Below, piece by piece: positions 25,322 to 34,126 of a stretch of 64,000 nt of DNA. The stretch lies in NCBI GenBank assembly GCA_965201155.1, contig OZ241752.1:992001-1056000 (forward strand), read 5' to 3'. Below the pieces are notes generated by a model. It was given only the letters and a program-made list of their open reading frames with translations, searched no databases and was not told the DNA's origin. A program made the position numbers and the translations under genes. The stretch comes from JANQOH01 sp965201155. GTDB lineage: Bacteria > Pseudomonadota > Alphaproteobacteria > UBA7887. Positions within the stretch are counted from its first letter, which is position 1; the number at the start of each line of letters is the position of its first letter.

Positions 25322-26664
25322 CGTCGTCGGCCGCGCAGGCGGGTCTTGCGCAACAATCCTTCATATTGGTGTGCGAGCAGGTGCGATTGCACCTGACCGA
25401 CAAAGTCCATCGTGACATTTACCACGATGAGCAAGCTGGTGCCGCCGAAATAGAACGGGACGGCATATTGTGAAATCAGCAGCTCGGGCAACACGCACAC
25501 GGCGGAGAGATAGATGGCGCCGACGGTGGTGAGGCGGGTCATCACATAATCGATATATTTCGCCGTGTTGGCCCCGGGGCGGATTCCGAGGATGAAACCG
25601 CCGTTCTTGCGCAGGTTTTCCGCCGTGTCTTCCGGATTGAACACAACAGCGGTGTAGAAGAAGGCGAAGAAGGAGATCATGCCGATATAGAGCCCCATAT
25701 AGAGGGGCTGGCCGCGTCCGAGATAGGCGTTGACGTCAGCTAGCCACCCGGTACCGTCACCCCCGGAGAAGCTGAGCGCCGTGACCGGCAGCAACAGGAG
25801 GGCGCTGGCGAAAATCGGCGGGATGACACCGGCGGTGTTGATCTTGAGAGGCAGGTGGGAGCTTTCACCGCCGAACATGCGGTTACCGACCTGCCGCTTC
25901 GGATATTGCACCAGCAGGCGGCGCTGGGCGCGCTCGATGAAGATGATGAACATGATGACGAGAACCGCCATCACCATCAGGAAGAGGATGAACAGGGCGG
26001 ACAGCGCGCCGGTGCGCCCGAGTTCCAGCGTGCTGACCAGGGCGCCCGGCAGTTCGGCAACGATCCCGGCCATGATGATGAGAGAAATACCGTTGCCGAC
26101 CCCGCGCGCCGTGATCTGTTCGCCGAGCCACATGAGGAAAATGGTGCCGCCGGTGAGGGTGACGACGGTGGTGAAGCGGAACAGGAGGCCGGGATCAATG
26201 ACGGCGCCGACATTGTTGGAGCCGGTCATGCCTTCAAGGCCGGAGGAGATTCCGTAGGCCTGGACGGCAGCGAGCGCGACGGTGCCGTAGCGCGTGTACT
26301 GGGTGATTTTCTGGCGTCCCGATGGTCCTTCCTTTTTCCATGCTTCCAGCGTGGGGGACACGGTGGTGAGCAACTGGATCATGATGGACGCCGAGATATA
26401 GGGCATGATGTTGAGGGCGAAGATGGTCATACGCCCCAGCGCGCCACCGGCGAAGACGTTGAAAATCCCGAGGATGCCACCGGATTGCTGCTGCACAATG
26501 TCGGACAGCACGCTGGGGTCGATTCCCGGGATCGGGATGTAGGTGCCGAGGCGATAGATGACCAATGCGCCGAGGGTGAACCACAGGCGTTTTTTCAGTT
26601 CCGTCGCCTTGCCCAGCGCGGCGAAATTGAATTGAGCGGCTAACTGTTCGGCGGCAGAGGCCAT
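25318..26664 (-). CDS. secY: Protein translocase subunit SecY
   Basis: The 448-residue protein has about ten membrane helices. Recognisable parts are LWFTLGALVIYRLGTYIPIP in helix 1, the plug region around GGILGIFNVFAGGAL, and GFILGIRPGANTAKYIDYVM in the cytosolic loop that contacts SecA and the ribosome. It forms the translocation pore with SecE, which is encoded at 53.1 kb. It is the penultimate gene of the spc operon. Confidence 0.97.
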   Translation of the reverse strand: MASAAEQLAAQFNFAALGKATELKKRLWFTLGALVIYRLGTYIPIPGIDPSVLSDIVQQQSGGILGIFNVFAGGALGRMTIFALNIMPYISASIMIQLLTTVSPTLEAWKKEGPSGRQKITQYTRYGTVALAAVQAYGISSGLEGMTGSNNVGAVIDPGLLFRFTTVVTLTGGTIFLMWLGEQITARGVGNGISLIIMAGIVAELPGALVSTLELGRTGALSALFILFLMVMAVLVIMFIIFIERAQRRLLVQYPKRQVGNRMFGGESSHLPLKINTAGVIPPIFASALLLLPVTALSFSGGDGTGWLADVNAYLGRGQPLYMGLYIGMISFFAFFYTAVVFNPEDTAENLRKNGGFILGIRPGANTAKYIDYVMTRLTTVGAIYLSAVCVLPELLISQYAVPFYFGGTSLLIVVNVTMDFVGQVQSHLLAHQYEGLLRKTRLRGRRR

Positions 26665-26746
26665 TCATTCCCTCATCGGCTGGGCGGTGTTCCGGTGTGC
26701 GGCGTGCGGTTGCGGATCACTCGCCTTGATGCGCCCTTGTTTGCGT

Positions 26747-27220
26747 TTACTCGCCGGTGTCGGCGGAGGGTGTGGAGACACTCCCGCCCGCTTTTTCCAC
26801 TGCTGCCACTGCGCTTTTCGATGCGCCGGCGGTCTCGATGGTCAGAGCTGTGGTCAATTCGCCGCGGCCAAGCAGGCGCACACCGTCACGGATATGCGTT
26901 ATTACGCCGGCCGCTTTCAGGGCTGCCGCGGTAACCGGCTGCGCCGGGTCCAGTTTGCCGGCATCCACCGCCTGCTGGAGGCGGCCGACATTCACCGCAA
27001 CGAAGCGCTTGCGAAAGATATTGGTGAAACCGTGTTTCGGCAAGCGCCGATAGAGCGGCATCTGTCCGCCTTCGAAACCCTTGAGGGAGACTCCGCTGCG
27101 CGACTTCTGCCCCTTGTTGCCGCGTCCCGCGGTGCTGCCCTTGCCACTGCCGATGCCGCGCCCGCGGCGGATGCGCGGGCGCACGGCACCGGGATTGTCG
27201 GCGAGTTCGTTGAGATTCAT
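26747..27220 (-). CDS. rplO: 50S ribosomal protein L15
   Basis: The 157-residue protein starts MNLNELADNPGAVRPRIRRG and has GRGNKGQKSRSG and GGQMPLYRRLPKHGFTN, as usual for L15. The long frame reaches 27487, but that part mirrors rpmD and rpsE; the ATG at 27220 overlaps the rpmD stop. L15 stabilises 23S rRNA domains late in assembly. Confidence 0.96.
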   Translation of the reverse strand: MNLNELADNPGAVRPRIRRGRGIGSGKGSTAGRGNKGQKSRSGVSLKGFEGGQMPLYRRLPKHGFTNIFRKRFVAVNVGRLQQAVDAGKLDPAQPVTAAALKAAGVITHIRDGVRLLGRGELTTALTIETAGASKSAVAAVEKAGGSVSTPSADTGE

Positions 27221-27450
27221 TCCTGTTCCTCTCCGGCCTTTTCCTCTCCGGCGGGGCTTTCCACGCGCACGAGATGCCGGACCTTGGCGATCATTCCGCG
27301 CACCGCCGGCGTATCCTCCAGCGTGCGGGTGCGGTGCATGCGGTTGAGACCGAGGCCGACCAGCGTCTGCCGCTGGTCGCGGCGGCGTCCGATGGGGCTG
27401 CCGACCTGGGTAACGGTCAGGGTCTTGCCGGTATCCGCCGTACCGCTCAT
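27217..27450 (-). CDS. rpmD: 50S ribosomal protein L30
   Basis: The 77-residue protein contains LTVTQVGSPIGRRRDQRQTL and GLGLNRMHRTRTLEDTPAVR, typical of L30. It has a short acidic tail. It overlaps rpsE and rplO by 4 bp each, so translation of the three is probably coupled. Confidence 0.95.
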   Translation of the reverse strand: MSGTADTGKTLTVTQVGSPIGRRRDQRQTLVGLGLNRMHRTRTLEDTPAVRGMIAKVRHLVRVESPAGEEKAGEEQE

Positions 27451-28043
27451 TGCGCTTCCGTCCGGCCCGGGGCTTGCGCCAAGTCACGGCGGCGCCCGAT
27501 CACCTGGCTCACACTCTTGCCCCGTTTCGAGGCGACCGCGCGCGGCGACTGGATCTGCGACAGGGCATCGAACGTCGCGCGCACCATGTTGTGCGGGTTG
27601 GACGAGCCCACGGATTTCGTGACGACGTCCTGGACCCCAAGAGTTTCGAACACTGCGCGCATGGGGCCGCCGGCGATAATTCCGGTTCCCGCGGGCGCGG
27701 CGCGCAACACGACGCGGCCGGCGCCGTAGCGCCCCTTCACATCGTGATGCAGGGTTCGTCCGTCGCGCAGCGGCACGCGGATCAAGCCGCGCTTGGCGCG
27801 TTCGGTCGCCTTGCGGATGGCTTCGGGGACTTCGCGCGCCTTGCCGGCGCCATAGCCGACACGCCCGCGACCATCGCCAACGACTACGAGGGCGGCGAAT
27901 CCGAAGCGGCGCCCGCCCTTCACCACCTTGGCGACGCGGTTGATGCCTACCAGCTTATCGAACAGATCACTGTCGGCATCGTCCTTTTGCCTGTCTCGCT
28001 GTCCATCGCGGCGGCGTCCCCGCCTCTTGTCGTCTCGCGCCAT
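27447..28043 (-). CDS. rpsE: 30S ribosomal protein S5
   Basis: The 198-residue protein starts MARDDKRRGRRRD with a basic N-terminal extension, then LVGINRVAKVVKGGRRFGFA, the S5 double-stranded-RNA-binding fold, and GSSNPHNMVRATFDAL near the C-terminus. S5 supports decoding fidelity. The ATG at 28043 is preferred over upstream in-frame codons because the region before it reads rplR in another frame. Confidence 0.96.
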   Translation of the reverse strand: MARDDKRRGRRRDGQRDRQKDDADSDLFDKLVGINRVAKVVKGGRRFGFAALVVVGDGRGRVGYGAGKAREVPEAIRKATERAKRGLIRVPLRDGRTLHHDVKGRYGAGRVVLRAAPAGTGIIAGGPMRAVFETLGVQDVVTKSVGSSNPHNMVRATFDALSQIQSPRAVASKRGKSVSQVIGRRRDLAQAPGRTEAQ

Positions 28044-28074
28044 GTCCTGTTCTCCGCCGCTTGGAATGCCGGGG

Positions 28075-28437
28075 TCAGAATGCCAGGCCGGCTTCGCGCG
28101 CGGCTTCCGCCAGCGCGCGCACCCGGCCATGATAGATATAGGCGCCGCGGTCGAACACCACGGTATCGACGCCGGCGCCGCGGGCGCGTTCGGCGACCAG
28201 TCGGCCGACCGCTTTGGCCGCCTCAATGTCGGCGCCGGTCTTCAGGCTTTCGCGCAAGGTCTGTTCCAGCGTCGAGGCAGCTGCCACCGTGCGTCCCTCA
28301 TCGTCGCGGATGACCTGGGCATAGATATGCTTGCCGGAGCGGTACACCGAAAGGCGCGGCCGGCCGCCGGCGCGGCGCCGGAGATTGAGGCGGTTGCGAC
28401 GCCTGCGCCGCGCCGCCAACAGTTTGGCCTTGTTCAT
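28075..28437 (-). CDS. rplR: 50S ribosomal protein L18
   Basis: The 120-residue protein has RPRLSVYRSGKHIYAQVIRD and the C-terminal DRGAYIYHGRVRALAEAARE block that identify L18, the 5S rRNA-binding protein of the central protuberance. It is spaced 8 bp from rplF. Confidence 0.97.
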   Translation of the reverse strand: MNKAKLLAARRRRRNRLNLRRRAGGRPRLSVYRSGKHIYAQVIRDDEGRTVAAASTLEQTLRESLKTGADIEAAKAVGRLVAERARGAGVDTVVFDRGAYIYHGRVRALAEAAREAGLAF

Positions 28438-28445
28438 TCTCGCCT

Positions 28446-28982
28446 CTATTCCTTCTTCTTGCCGACCTTCTGGCGCACATATTCGTTTTCGTAGCGAATG
28501 CCCTTGCCCTTGTAGGGTTCGGGCTTGCGCAGGGCCCTGATCTCGGCGGCGATCTGTCCGACACGCTGCTTGTCGGACCCGGTTACGGCGATGGCGGTGG
28601 GGCGTTCGCAGGTGATCTCGACGTCGTCAGGCACAGCGAGCTTGATTTCGTGACTGTAGCCGAGTTGCAGGCTCAGCAGTCCGTCGGCAACGGCAGCGCG
28701 ATAACCGACGCCGCGAATTTCAAGCCGGCGGGTATAGCCTTCGGACACGCCGGTGATCATGTTCTGGACCAGAGTTCGCGATAGCCCCCACATGGAGCGG
28801 GAGCGGCGGTCTTCGCCGCGCGGGTCCACGCGCACACCTGCCTCGACGCTGCTGACGCTCACGGCGTCGGGCAGGGTATGGCTGAGGGTGCCGCGCTTGC
28901 CGGTGACGGTGACGGTCTGGCCGGCGATGGCGACCTCGACGCCGCCCGGGACGGCGACCGGATGTTTGCCGATACGCGACAT
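28446..28982 (-). CDS. rplF: 50S ribosomal protein L6
   Basis: The 178-residue protein begins MSRIGKHPVAVPGGVEVAIA and ends with EPYKGKGIRYENEYVRQKVG, both L6 signatures. It sits near the factor-binding stalk base. Confidence 0.97.
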   Translation of the reverse strand: MSRIGKHPVAVPGGVEVAIAGQTVTVTGKRGTLSHTLPDAVSVSSVEAGVRVDPRGEDRRSRSMWGLSRTLVQNMITGVSEGYTRRLEIRGVGYRAAVADGLLSLQLGYSHEIKLAVPDDVEITCERPTAIAVTGSDKQRVGQIAAEIRALRKPEPYKGKGIRYENEYVRQKVGKKKE

Positions 28983-28991
28983 GACGCCTCC

Positions 28992-29390
28992 CTAGAACAC
29001 CCGGCAGAGCACTTCGCCGCCGACATTGGCAGCACGCGCCTGAGCGTCCGACATGACGCCGCGCGGGGTTGAAAGAATTGAGATACCGAGGCCGTTATAG
29101 ACGCGCGGCAGGTCCTTGATCGACGAATAGACGCGCCTGCCGGGTCGCGAGACGCGGGCGATTTCGCGAATGACCGGGCCGCCGTCGTGATATTTCAATT
29201 CGATCTCGAGAAACGTCCGCTGCGGTTTGTCGTCAAGGCGCCGGTAGCCGCGGATATAGCCTTCGCTTGCGAGCACCTCCAGTACATTGGCGTGCAGGCG
29301 GGAAGCGGGGCACCGCACCACCCGCTTGTGGACGCGCTGGCCGTTGCGGATGCGGGTGAGCATATCGCCGAGCGGGTCGCTCATTGTCAT
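28992..29390 (-). CDS. rpsH: 30S ribosomal protein S8
   Basis: The 132-residue protein begins MTMSDPLGDMLTRIRNGQRV and has GLGISILSTPRGVMSDAQAR near the C-terminus, the S8 signature for 16S rRNA binding. In E. coli S8 represses the spc operon by binding the L5 message; no such site was searched for. The start may be two codons downstream (29384). Confidence 0.97.
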   Translation of the reverse strand: MTMSDPLGDMLTRIRNGQRVHKRVVRCPASRLHANVLEVLASEGYIRGYRRLDDKPQRTFLEIELKYHDGGPVIREIARVSRPGRRVYSSIKDLPRVYNGLGISILSTPRGVMSDAQARAANVGGEVLCRVF

Positions 29391-29402
29391 GACGCGCTCT
29401 CC

Positions 29403-29708
29403 CTACCAGCTCGACTTTACCATTCCCGGGATCTGGCCGTCGGACGCCAGTTCGCGAAGGGCGATGCGGGACATCTTGAGCTTGCGGTAATAGCCGCGGG
29501 GGCGGCCGCTGACCATGCAGCGGTTGCGCACGCGGCTGGCAGCGCCATTACGCGGCAGCGCGGCCAGTTTCAATCGTGCGGCAAAACGCTCTTCCATGGG
29601 CACGGTTTCATCGTTGGCGCGTGCTTTCAACTCTTCCCGCTTCGCCTTGTACCGAGCGACCAGACGCCGGCGCTTGAGGTCCCGTTCCACCGCACTTCGC
29701 TTCGCCAT
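29403..29708 (-). CDS. rpsN: 30S ribosomal protein S14, zinc-free type
   Basis: The 101-residue protein starts MAKRSAVERDLKRRRLVARY and ends in RIALRELASDGQIPGMVKSS. It lacks the CxxC zinc pairs of the short S14 form, so it is the long zinc-free type. The frame reaches 29744, but the ATG at 29708 gives the family N-terminus. Confidence 0.96.
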   Translation of the reverse strand: MAKRSAVERDLKRRRLVARYKAKREELKARANDETVPMEERFAARLKLAALPRNGAASRVRNRCMVSGRPRGYYRKLKMSRIALRELASDGQIPGMVKSSW

Positions 29709-29740
29709 TCGCCGTTCTCCTTCTGCCGCACCGTGCGCCG

Positions 29741-30280
29741 TCACGCCGTGAAGGGCATGTTGAAGCCCTTCAGCAGCGCGCGCGCCTCGTCGTCGGTCTC
29801 CGCTGTGGTTGCGATGACAATATCCAGTCCGCGCACCGTATCGATGCTGTCATAGTCAATTTCAGGAAATACGATCTGTTCCTTGAGCCCCAGAGCGTAA
29901 TTGCCGCGGCCGTCAAAGCTTTTGGGAGACACGCCGTGGAAGTCCCGCACCCGCGGCAGGGCGATGTTGATCAGTCGGTCGAGAAACTCGTACATCCGCT
30001 CACGGCGCAGCGTCACCTTGCATCCGACCGTCATGCCCTCGCGCAGCTTGAAATTGGCGATCGACCGCTTTGCCCGCGTGACGACCGGTTTCTGGCCGGC
30101 GATAGCAGTCAGGTCTTCCACCGCGCCCTGGATCAGCTTGCTGTCGCGAGCCGCCTCGCCGGCGCCCATATTGATCACGATCTTGGAGAGGCGCGGTGTG
30201 CGCATGGCGTTGTCATAGCCGAACTGCTGTATCAGTGCGGGCTTGACAGTGGTCTTGTAATGGTCGTGCAAACGGGCCAT
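29741..30280 (-). CDS. rplE: 50S ribosomal protein L5
   Basis: The 179-residue protein has RTPRLSKIVINMGAGEAARD and GISPKS-like VSPKSFDGRGNYALGLKEQI, which identify L5. It binds 5S rRNA and contacts the P-site tRNA. Confidence 0.97.
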   Translation of the reverse strand: MARLHDHYKTTVKPALIQQFGYDNAMRTPRLSKIVINMGAGEAARDSKLIQGAVEDLTAIAGQKPVVTRAKRSIANFKLREGMTVGCKVTLRRERMYEFLDRLINIALPRVRDFHGVSPKSFDGRGNYALGLKEQIVFPEIDYDSIDTVRGLDIVIATTAETDDEARALLKGFNMPFTA

Positions 30281-30290
30281 GGCGAGCTCC

Positions 30291-30614
30291 TCAACGATCG
30301 ATGACTTCGCCGGAGCGCTTGGCGTAGCGCACCTTGCGGCCGTCTTCGAGGCGCCGGTAACCGACGCGCGTCGGGCGGCCGTCCTTGGGGTCGATCAATG
30401 CGACGTTGGAGACGGCGAGCGGCGCTTCCTTTTGCATGATACCGCCCGGCGACACGGGGCTGGGGCGGGTGTGGCGTTTCACCAGATTCACGCCTTGCAC
30501 GACCAGGCGCCGCTCCTTGCGAAGAATGCGGAGGACTTCACCGGTCTTGCCGCGTTCGCGGCCGGTGAGAACCACGACGTTGTCGCCCTTGCGAACCTTG
30601 TATTTTTCCGCCAT
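30291..30614 (-). CDS. rplX: 50S ribosomal protein L24
   Basis: The 107-residue protein starts MAEKYKVRKGDNVVVLTGRE with a KOW motif and continues VQGVNLVKRHTRPS. L24 starts large-subunit assembly. The open frame extends to 30683, but the ATG at 30614 fits the family. Confidence 0.96.
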   Translation of the reverse strand: MAEKYKVRKGDNVVVLTGRERGKTGEVLRILRKERRLVVQGVNLVKRHTRPSPVSPGGIMQKEAPLAVSNVALIDPKDGRPTRVGYRRLEDGRKVRYAKRSGEVIDR

Positions 30615-30624
30615 TGACGGGTCC

Positions 30625-30993
30625 TCACAACACTTCGGGGGCCAAGGACACGATGCGCATGTAGCGCCGCGCCCGGAGTTCACGGGTGACGGGGCCGAAA
30701 ATGCGGGTTCCGATCGGTTCTCCCTGCCGGTTGATGAGCACGGCGGCGTTGTTGTCGAAACGTATGGCGCCGCCGTCGGGGCGGCGGATTTCCTTCGCCG
30801 TGCGCACGATCACCGCGTGATGGATTTCGCCTTTCTTGACGCGCCCGCGCGGGATTGCTTCCTTCACCGACACGACTATGACATCGCCCACCGATGCGGT
30901 GCGCCGCCCGGCGCCGCCAAGCACCTTGATACACTGGACGCGCCGGGCCCCGGAATTATCGGCGACATCCAGGTTTGTCTGCATTTGAATCAT
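30625..30993 (-). CDS. rplN: 50S ribosomal protein L14
   Basis: The 122-residue protein begins MIQMQTNLDVADNSGARRVQ and ends with RYMRIVSLAPEVL, the normal L14 ends and length. L14 forms an inter-subunit bridge. Start at 30993, where ATG directly precedes the family N-terminus. Confidence 0.97.
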   Translation of the reverse strand: MIQMQTNLDVADNSGARRVQCIKVLGGAGRRTASVGDVIVVSVKEAIPRGRVKKGEIHHAVIVRTAKEIRRPDGGAIRFDNNAAVLINRQGEPIGTRIFGPVTRELRARRYMRIVSLAPEVL

Positions 30994-31025
30994 GTGCGCC
31001 TCCTCACGGAATAACCAGCGCGGCT

Positions 31026-31262
31026 TCAGACGCTGTCTGCCACGATCTCCCAGCGTTTCCGCCGGGAGATCGGGCGGCATTCACGAATGCGCACGGAATC
31101 GCCCACCTTGCAGGCATTTTCGGGGTCGTGCGCGGCGTAGCGCTTCGACCGGCGAATGAATTTCTTGTAGACCGGATGGCGGAAGCGCCGTTCGACCCGG
31201 ACAACGACGGTCTTGTCGGCCTTGTCGCTGATGACGGTTCCCAGCAGAACGCGTTTGGGCAT
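31026..31262 (-). CDS. rpsQ: 30S ribosomal protein S17
   Basis: The 78-residue protein has GTVISDKADKTVVVRVERRF and GDSVRIRECRPISRRKRWEI, the S17 OB-fold signature. It is 5 bp behind rpmC in the S10/spc region. Confidence 0.97.
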   Translation of the reverse strand: MPKRVLLGTVISDKADKTVVVRVERRFRHPVYKKFIRRSKRYAAHDPENACKVGDSVRIRECRPISRRKRWEIVADSV

Positions 31263-31267
31263 GGGGA

Positions 31268-31477
31268 TTACTCGCCTGTTGTCGGGGTTGCGTCAGCGCG
31301 TTCGCCGAGAACGGTGCGGATGCGTGCGATGTCGCGGCGGACTTCACGGACTCGCGCAGTGTTTTCGAGCTGTCCGGTGGCGCGCTGAAACCGCAGGTTG
31401 AACTGTTCCTTTTTCAGGTCCAGCAACCGGGTTTTCAGCGCCGCGTCGTCGCGCTCGCGCAATTCCCGGGCTTTCAC
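31268..31477 (-). CDS. rpmC: 50S ribosomal protein L29
   Basis: The 69-residue protein is a two-helix protein with LLDLKKEQFNLRFQRATGQL and VRRDIARIRTVL, as in L29. It lies beside the exit tunnel where nascent-chain factors dock. It starts 3 bp behind rplP. Confidence 0.96.
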   Translation of the reverse strand: MKARELRERDDAALKTRLLDLKKEQFNLRFQRATGQLENTARVREVRRDIARIRTVLGERADATPTTGE

Positions 31478-31480
31478 GGC

Positions 31481-31900
31481 TCAGCCCTCGTCACCAATGC
31501 GGGCGACAAAGCGCGTCGCCATGGGCAGCTTGGCGGCGCCGCGCTCGAACGCTGTGCGCGCGAGATCGGCAGGCACGCCGTCAAGTTCGAAGACGATGCG
31601 CCCGGGCTTTACGCGGCACATCCAGTATTCCGGCGCGCCCTTGCCCTTGCCCATGCGCACTTCGGTGGGCTTCTTGCTCACCGGAACGTCGGGGAAGATA
31701 CGGATCCACATGCGCCCGGCGCGCTTGATATGGCGCGTAATGGCGCGCCGCGCGGCTTCGATCTGGCGCGCCGTGACGCGCGCCGGCTGGGTGGATTTGA
31801 GGCCGTAGGCGCCGAAATTGAGGGTGGTGCCGCCTTTAGCGAGGCCGTGGATGCGGCCCTTGTGCGCCTTGCGGTATTTGGTGCGTTTCGGACTTTGCAC
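31481..31900 (-). CDS. rplP: 50S ribosomal protein L16
   Basis: The 139-residue protein begins MQSPKRTKYRKAHKGRIHGL and has RAGRMWIRIFPDVPVSKKPT and EVRMGKGKGAPEYWM, diagnostic for L16, which helps position the A-site tRNA. Confidence 0.97.
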   Translation of the reverse strand: MQSPKRTKYRKAHKGRIHGLAKGGTTLNFGAYGLKSTQPARVTARQIEAARRAITRHIKRAGRMWIRIFPDVPVSKKPTEVRMGKGKGAPEYWMCRVKPGRIVFELDGVPADLARTAFERGAAKLPMATRFVARIGDEG

Positions 31901-31912
31901 GACCTTTGCTCC

Positions 31913-32593
31913 CTACGCCCGCGCGCCCTGGAACTCACCCCGGCGGCGGTCCTGCGCCATCGGGTCATGCTCCATGATCTCGCCCTTGAACACCCACACC
32001 TTGACGCCACAGGTGCCGTAGGCGGTCTGCGCCTGTTTGATTCCGTAGTCGATATCGGCGCGCAATGTGTGCAGTGGTACGCGGCCCTCGCGATACCACT
32101 CGGTGCGCGCAATTTCCGCCCCGCCGAGACGGCCGCCGCAATTGATGCGAATACCGAGGGCGCCGAGCCGCATGGCGGACTGCACGGCGCGCTTCATGGC
32201 GCGGCGAAAGGCGACACGCCGTTCCAGTTGCTGGGCGATATTTTCTGCCACCAACTGGGCGTCGATCTCCGGTTTGCGGATTTCGACGATATTGATGTGC
32301 ACCTCGCTCTCGGTGAGCTTCGCCACGTCCCTGCGCAGGCGTTCGATATCGGCGCCCTTCTTGCCGATGACGACGCCCGGGCGAGCGGTATGGATGGTTA
32401 CCCGGGCCTTCCGGGCCGGGCGTTCGATGACGATGCGCGAGACGCCGGCCTGGCTCAGGCGCTTGCGCAGATAGCCGCGGATGCGCAAATCCTCGTGCAG
32501 CAGGCTGCCATAGGTGGCATCGGCATACCAGCGCGAGTCCCAGGTGCGGTTGATGCCGAGCCGGAGCCCGACGGGGTTGACCTTCTGGCCCAT
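31913..32593 (-). CDS. rpsC: 30S ribosomal protein S3
   Basis: The 226-residue protein begins MGQKVNPVGLRLGINRTWDS, has the KH-domain GxxG-type loop in TARPGVVIGKKGADIERLRR, and the C-terminal half with GALGIRINCGGRLGGAEIAR. S3 forms part of the mRNA entry site. The open frame extends to 32863 through rplV in another frame; the ATG at 32593 is 2 bp behind the rplV stop. Confidence 0.97.
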   Translation of the reverse strand: MGQKVNPVGLRLGINRTWDSRWYADATYGSLLHEDLRIRGYLRKRLSQAGVSRIVIERPARKARVTIHTARPGVVIGKKGADIERLRRDVAKLTESEVHINIVEIRKPEIDAQLVAENIAQQLERRVAFRRAMKRAVQSAMRLGALGIRINCGGRLGGAEIARTEWYREGRVPLHTLRADIDYGIKQAQTAYGTCGVKVWVFKGEIMEHDPMAQDRRRGEFQGARA

Positions 32594-32595
32594 GA

Positions 32596-32982
32596 TCACT
32601 CTCCCTCGTCGGAGGTGCGGTCGCGCACCACCACGGTCAACCGACTGAACGGCTTGGCGATGCGCCCCATGCGCCCGCGCGCACGGGGGCGCCAGCGGCG
32701 CATGGTAATCGCCTTGCCGACATAAGCTTCCGCAACATACAGTTTGTCGATGTCGAGGCCGTGATTGTTTTCGGCATTGGCGACCGCCGATTGCAGCACC
32801 TTGCGCACTTCGCCGGCGATGCGGCGGCGGGAAAATGCCAAGGCACTCAATGCCGCGTCGCATTGCAGGCCGCGAATGGACTGGGCCACAAGGTTGAGTT
32901 TGCGCGGGCTGGTGCGCATCACCTTGGCCATGGCCATCGCTTCCTGCTCAGGGAGGCGGCGTTCGCGGTTTGGCTTGCCCAT
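32596..32982 (-). CDS. rplV: 50S ribosomal protein L22
   Basis: The 128-residue protein has VMRTSPRKLNLVAQSIRGLQ and the loop RRWRPRARGRMGRIAKPFSR that reaches the exit tunnel. ATG at 32982 is preferred; the longer frame (to 33195) runs through rpsS. Confidence 0.96.
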   Translation of the reverse strand: MGKPNRERRLPEQEAMAMAKVMRTSPRKLNLVAQSIRGLQCDAALSALAFSRRRIAGEVRKVLQSAVANAENNHGLDIDKLYVAEAYVGKAITMRRWRPRARGRMGRIAKPFSRLTVVVRDRTSDEGE

Positions 32983-32986
32983 CTGT

Positions 32987-33265
32987 TCAGGCCCTCCGCG
33001 CCTTCTTGTCGCCCGCATGTCCGTAATAGGTGCGGGTGGGCGCGAACTCGCCGAATTTGTGGCCAACCATGTTTTCGGTGACCAGCACGGGGATGAACTT
33101 GTGCCCGTTATGAACACCGAAGGTGAGGCCGACAAACTGCGGCAGGATGGTGGAGCGCCGCGACCAGGTGCGTATGACCTCCTTGCGCCCGGCAAGGTGG
33201 ACGGCCTCGGCCTTTTTCAACAGATAGCCGTCGACGAACGGCCCCTTTCGGATTGATCGCGCCAT
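32987..33265 (-). CDS. rpsS: 30S ribosomal protein S19
   Basis: The 92-residue protein begins MARSIRKGPFVDGYLLKKAE and has RSTILPQFVGLTFGVHNGHK and VGHKFGEFAPTRTYYGHAGD, typical of S19 in the 30S head. Confidence 0.97.
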   Translation of the reverse strand: MARSIRKGPFVDGYLLKKAEAVHLAGRKEVIRTWSRRSTILPQFVGLTFGVHNGHKFIPVLVTENMVGHKFGEFAPTRTYYGHAGDKKARRA

Positions 33266-33275
33266 GCCTGCCTCC

Positions 33276-34115
33276 CTAGCGCCGCTTTTTGGCCCGATGG
33301 CGGCTGCGCAAAATCAGCCGGTTGCTGTTCCTGGTTCGCCGGGTGCGCTTGCCCTTGGTCGGCACACCCCACGGGGTTACGGGGTGGCGGCCGCCGGAGC
33401 TTTTTCCTTCGCCGCCGCCATGGGGATGATCAACCGGATTCATTGCCACGCCGCGCACTTTCGGGCGCCGTCCGCGCCAGCGGTTACGGCCTGCCTTGCC
33501 GAGCTTGATGTTCTGATTGTCGGGATTGGACACGGCACCGACGGTGGCCATGCATTCAGCGCGCACCATGCGCTGCTCGCCGGACGACAGGCGCAGCAGG
33601 GCATAGCCCGCATCCTTGCCGACGAGCTGGGCGTAATTGCCGGCGGCCCGCGCGATCTGTCCGCCCTTGCCCGGCTTCATCTCGATATTGTGGATGATGG
33701 TGCCCACCGGCATGTTCCGCATGGGCATGGCGTTGCCGGGCTTGATATCCGCACGTTCGTCGGCAATCACCTGGTCGCCGGCGCGCAAGCGCTGCGGTGC
33801 GATGATGTAAGCCTGTTCCCCGTCCTCATAGGTCAGCAGCGCGATGAAGGCGGAGCGGTTGGGGTCGTATTCCAGACGCTCGACGGTTGCCGGAGCGCCG
33901 AACTTGCGGCGCTTGAAGTCTATCACCCGGTAGCGCCGCTTGTGGCCGCCGCCGCGGTGGCGCGCGGTCATGCGCCCCTGGTTGTTGCGTCCGCCGCTGC
34001 TTGCCTTGCCTTTCACCAGCCGCTTGACCGGCGCCCCCTTGTGCAGCTCGCTGCGATCCACGAGGACGAGGCCGCGCCGCGACGGCGTGGTGGGGCGATA
34101 TGTCTTGAGAGCCAT
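33276..34115 (-). CDS. rplB: 50S ribosomal protein L2
   Basis: The 279-residue protein begins MALKTYRPTTPSRRGL and has GRNNQGRMTARHRGGGHKRR and VRGVAMNPVDHPHGGGEGKS, which includes the histidine needed for peptidyl-transferase assembly. Confidence 0.98.
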   Translation of the reverse strand: MALKTYRPTTPSRRGLVLVDRSELHKGAPVKRLVKGKASSGGRNNQGRMTARHRGGGHKRRYRVIDFKRRKFGAPATVERLEYDPNRSAFIALLTYEDGEQAYIIAPQRLRAGDQVIADERADIKPGNAMPMRNMPVGTIIHNIEMKPGKGGQIARAAGNYAQLVGKDAGYALLRLSSGEQRMVRAECMATVGAVSNPDNQNIKLGKAGRNRWRGRRPKVRGVAMNPVDHPHGGGEGKSSGGRHPVTPWGVPTKGKRTRRTRNSNRLILRSRHRAKKRR

Positions 34116-34126
34116 CAGCGCGCCTC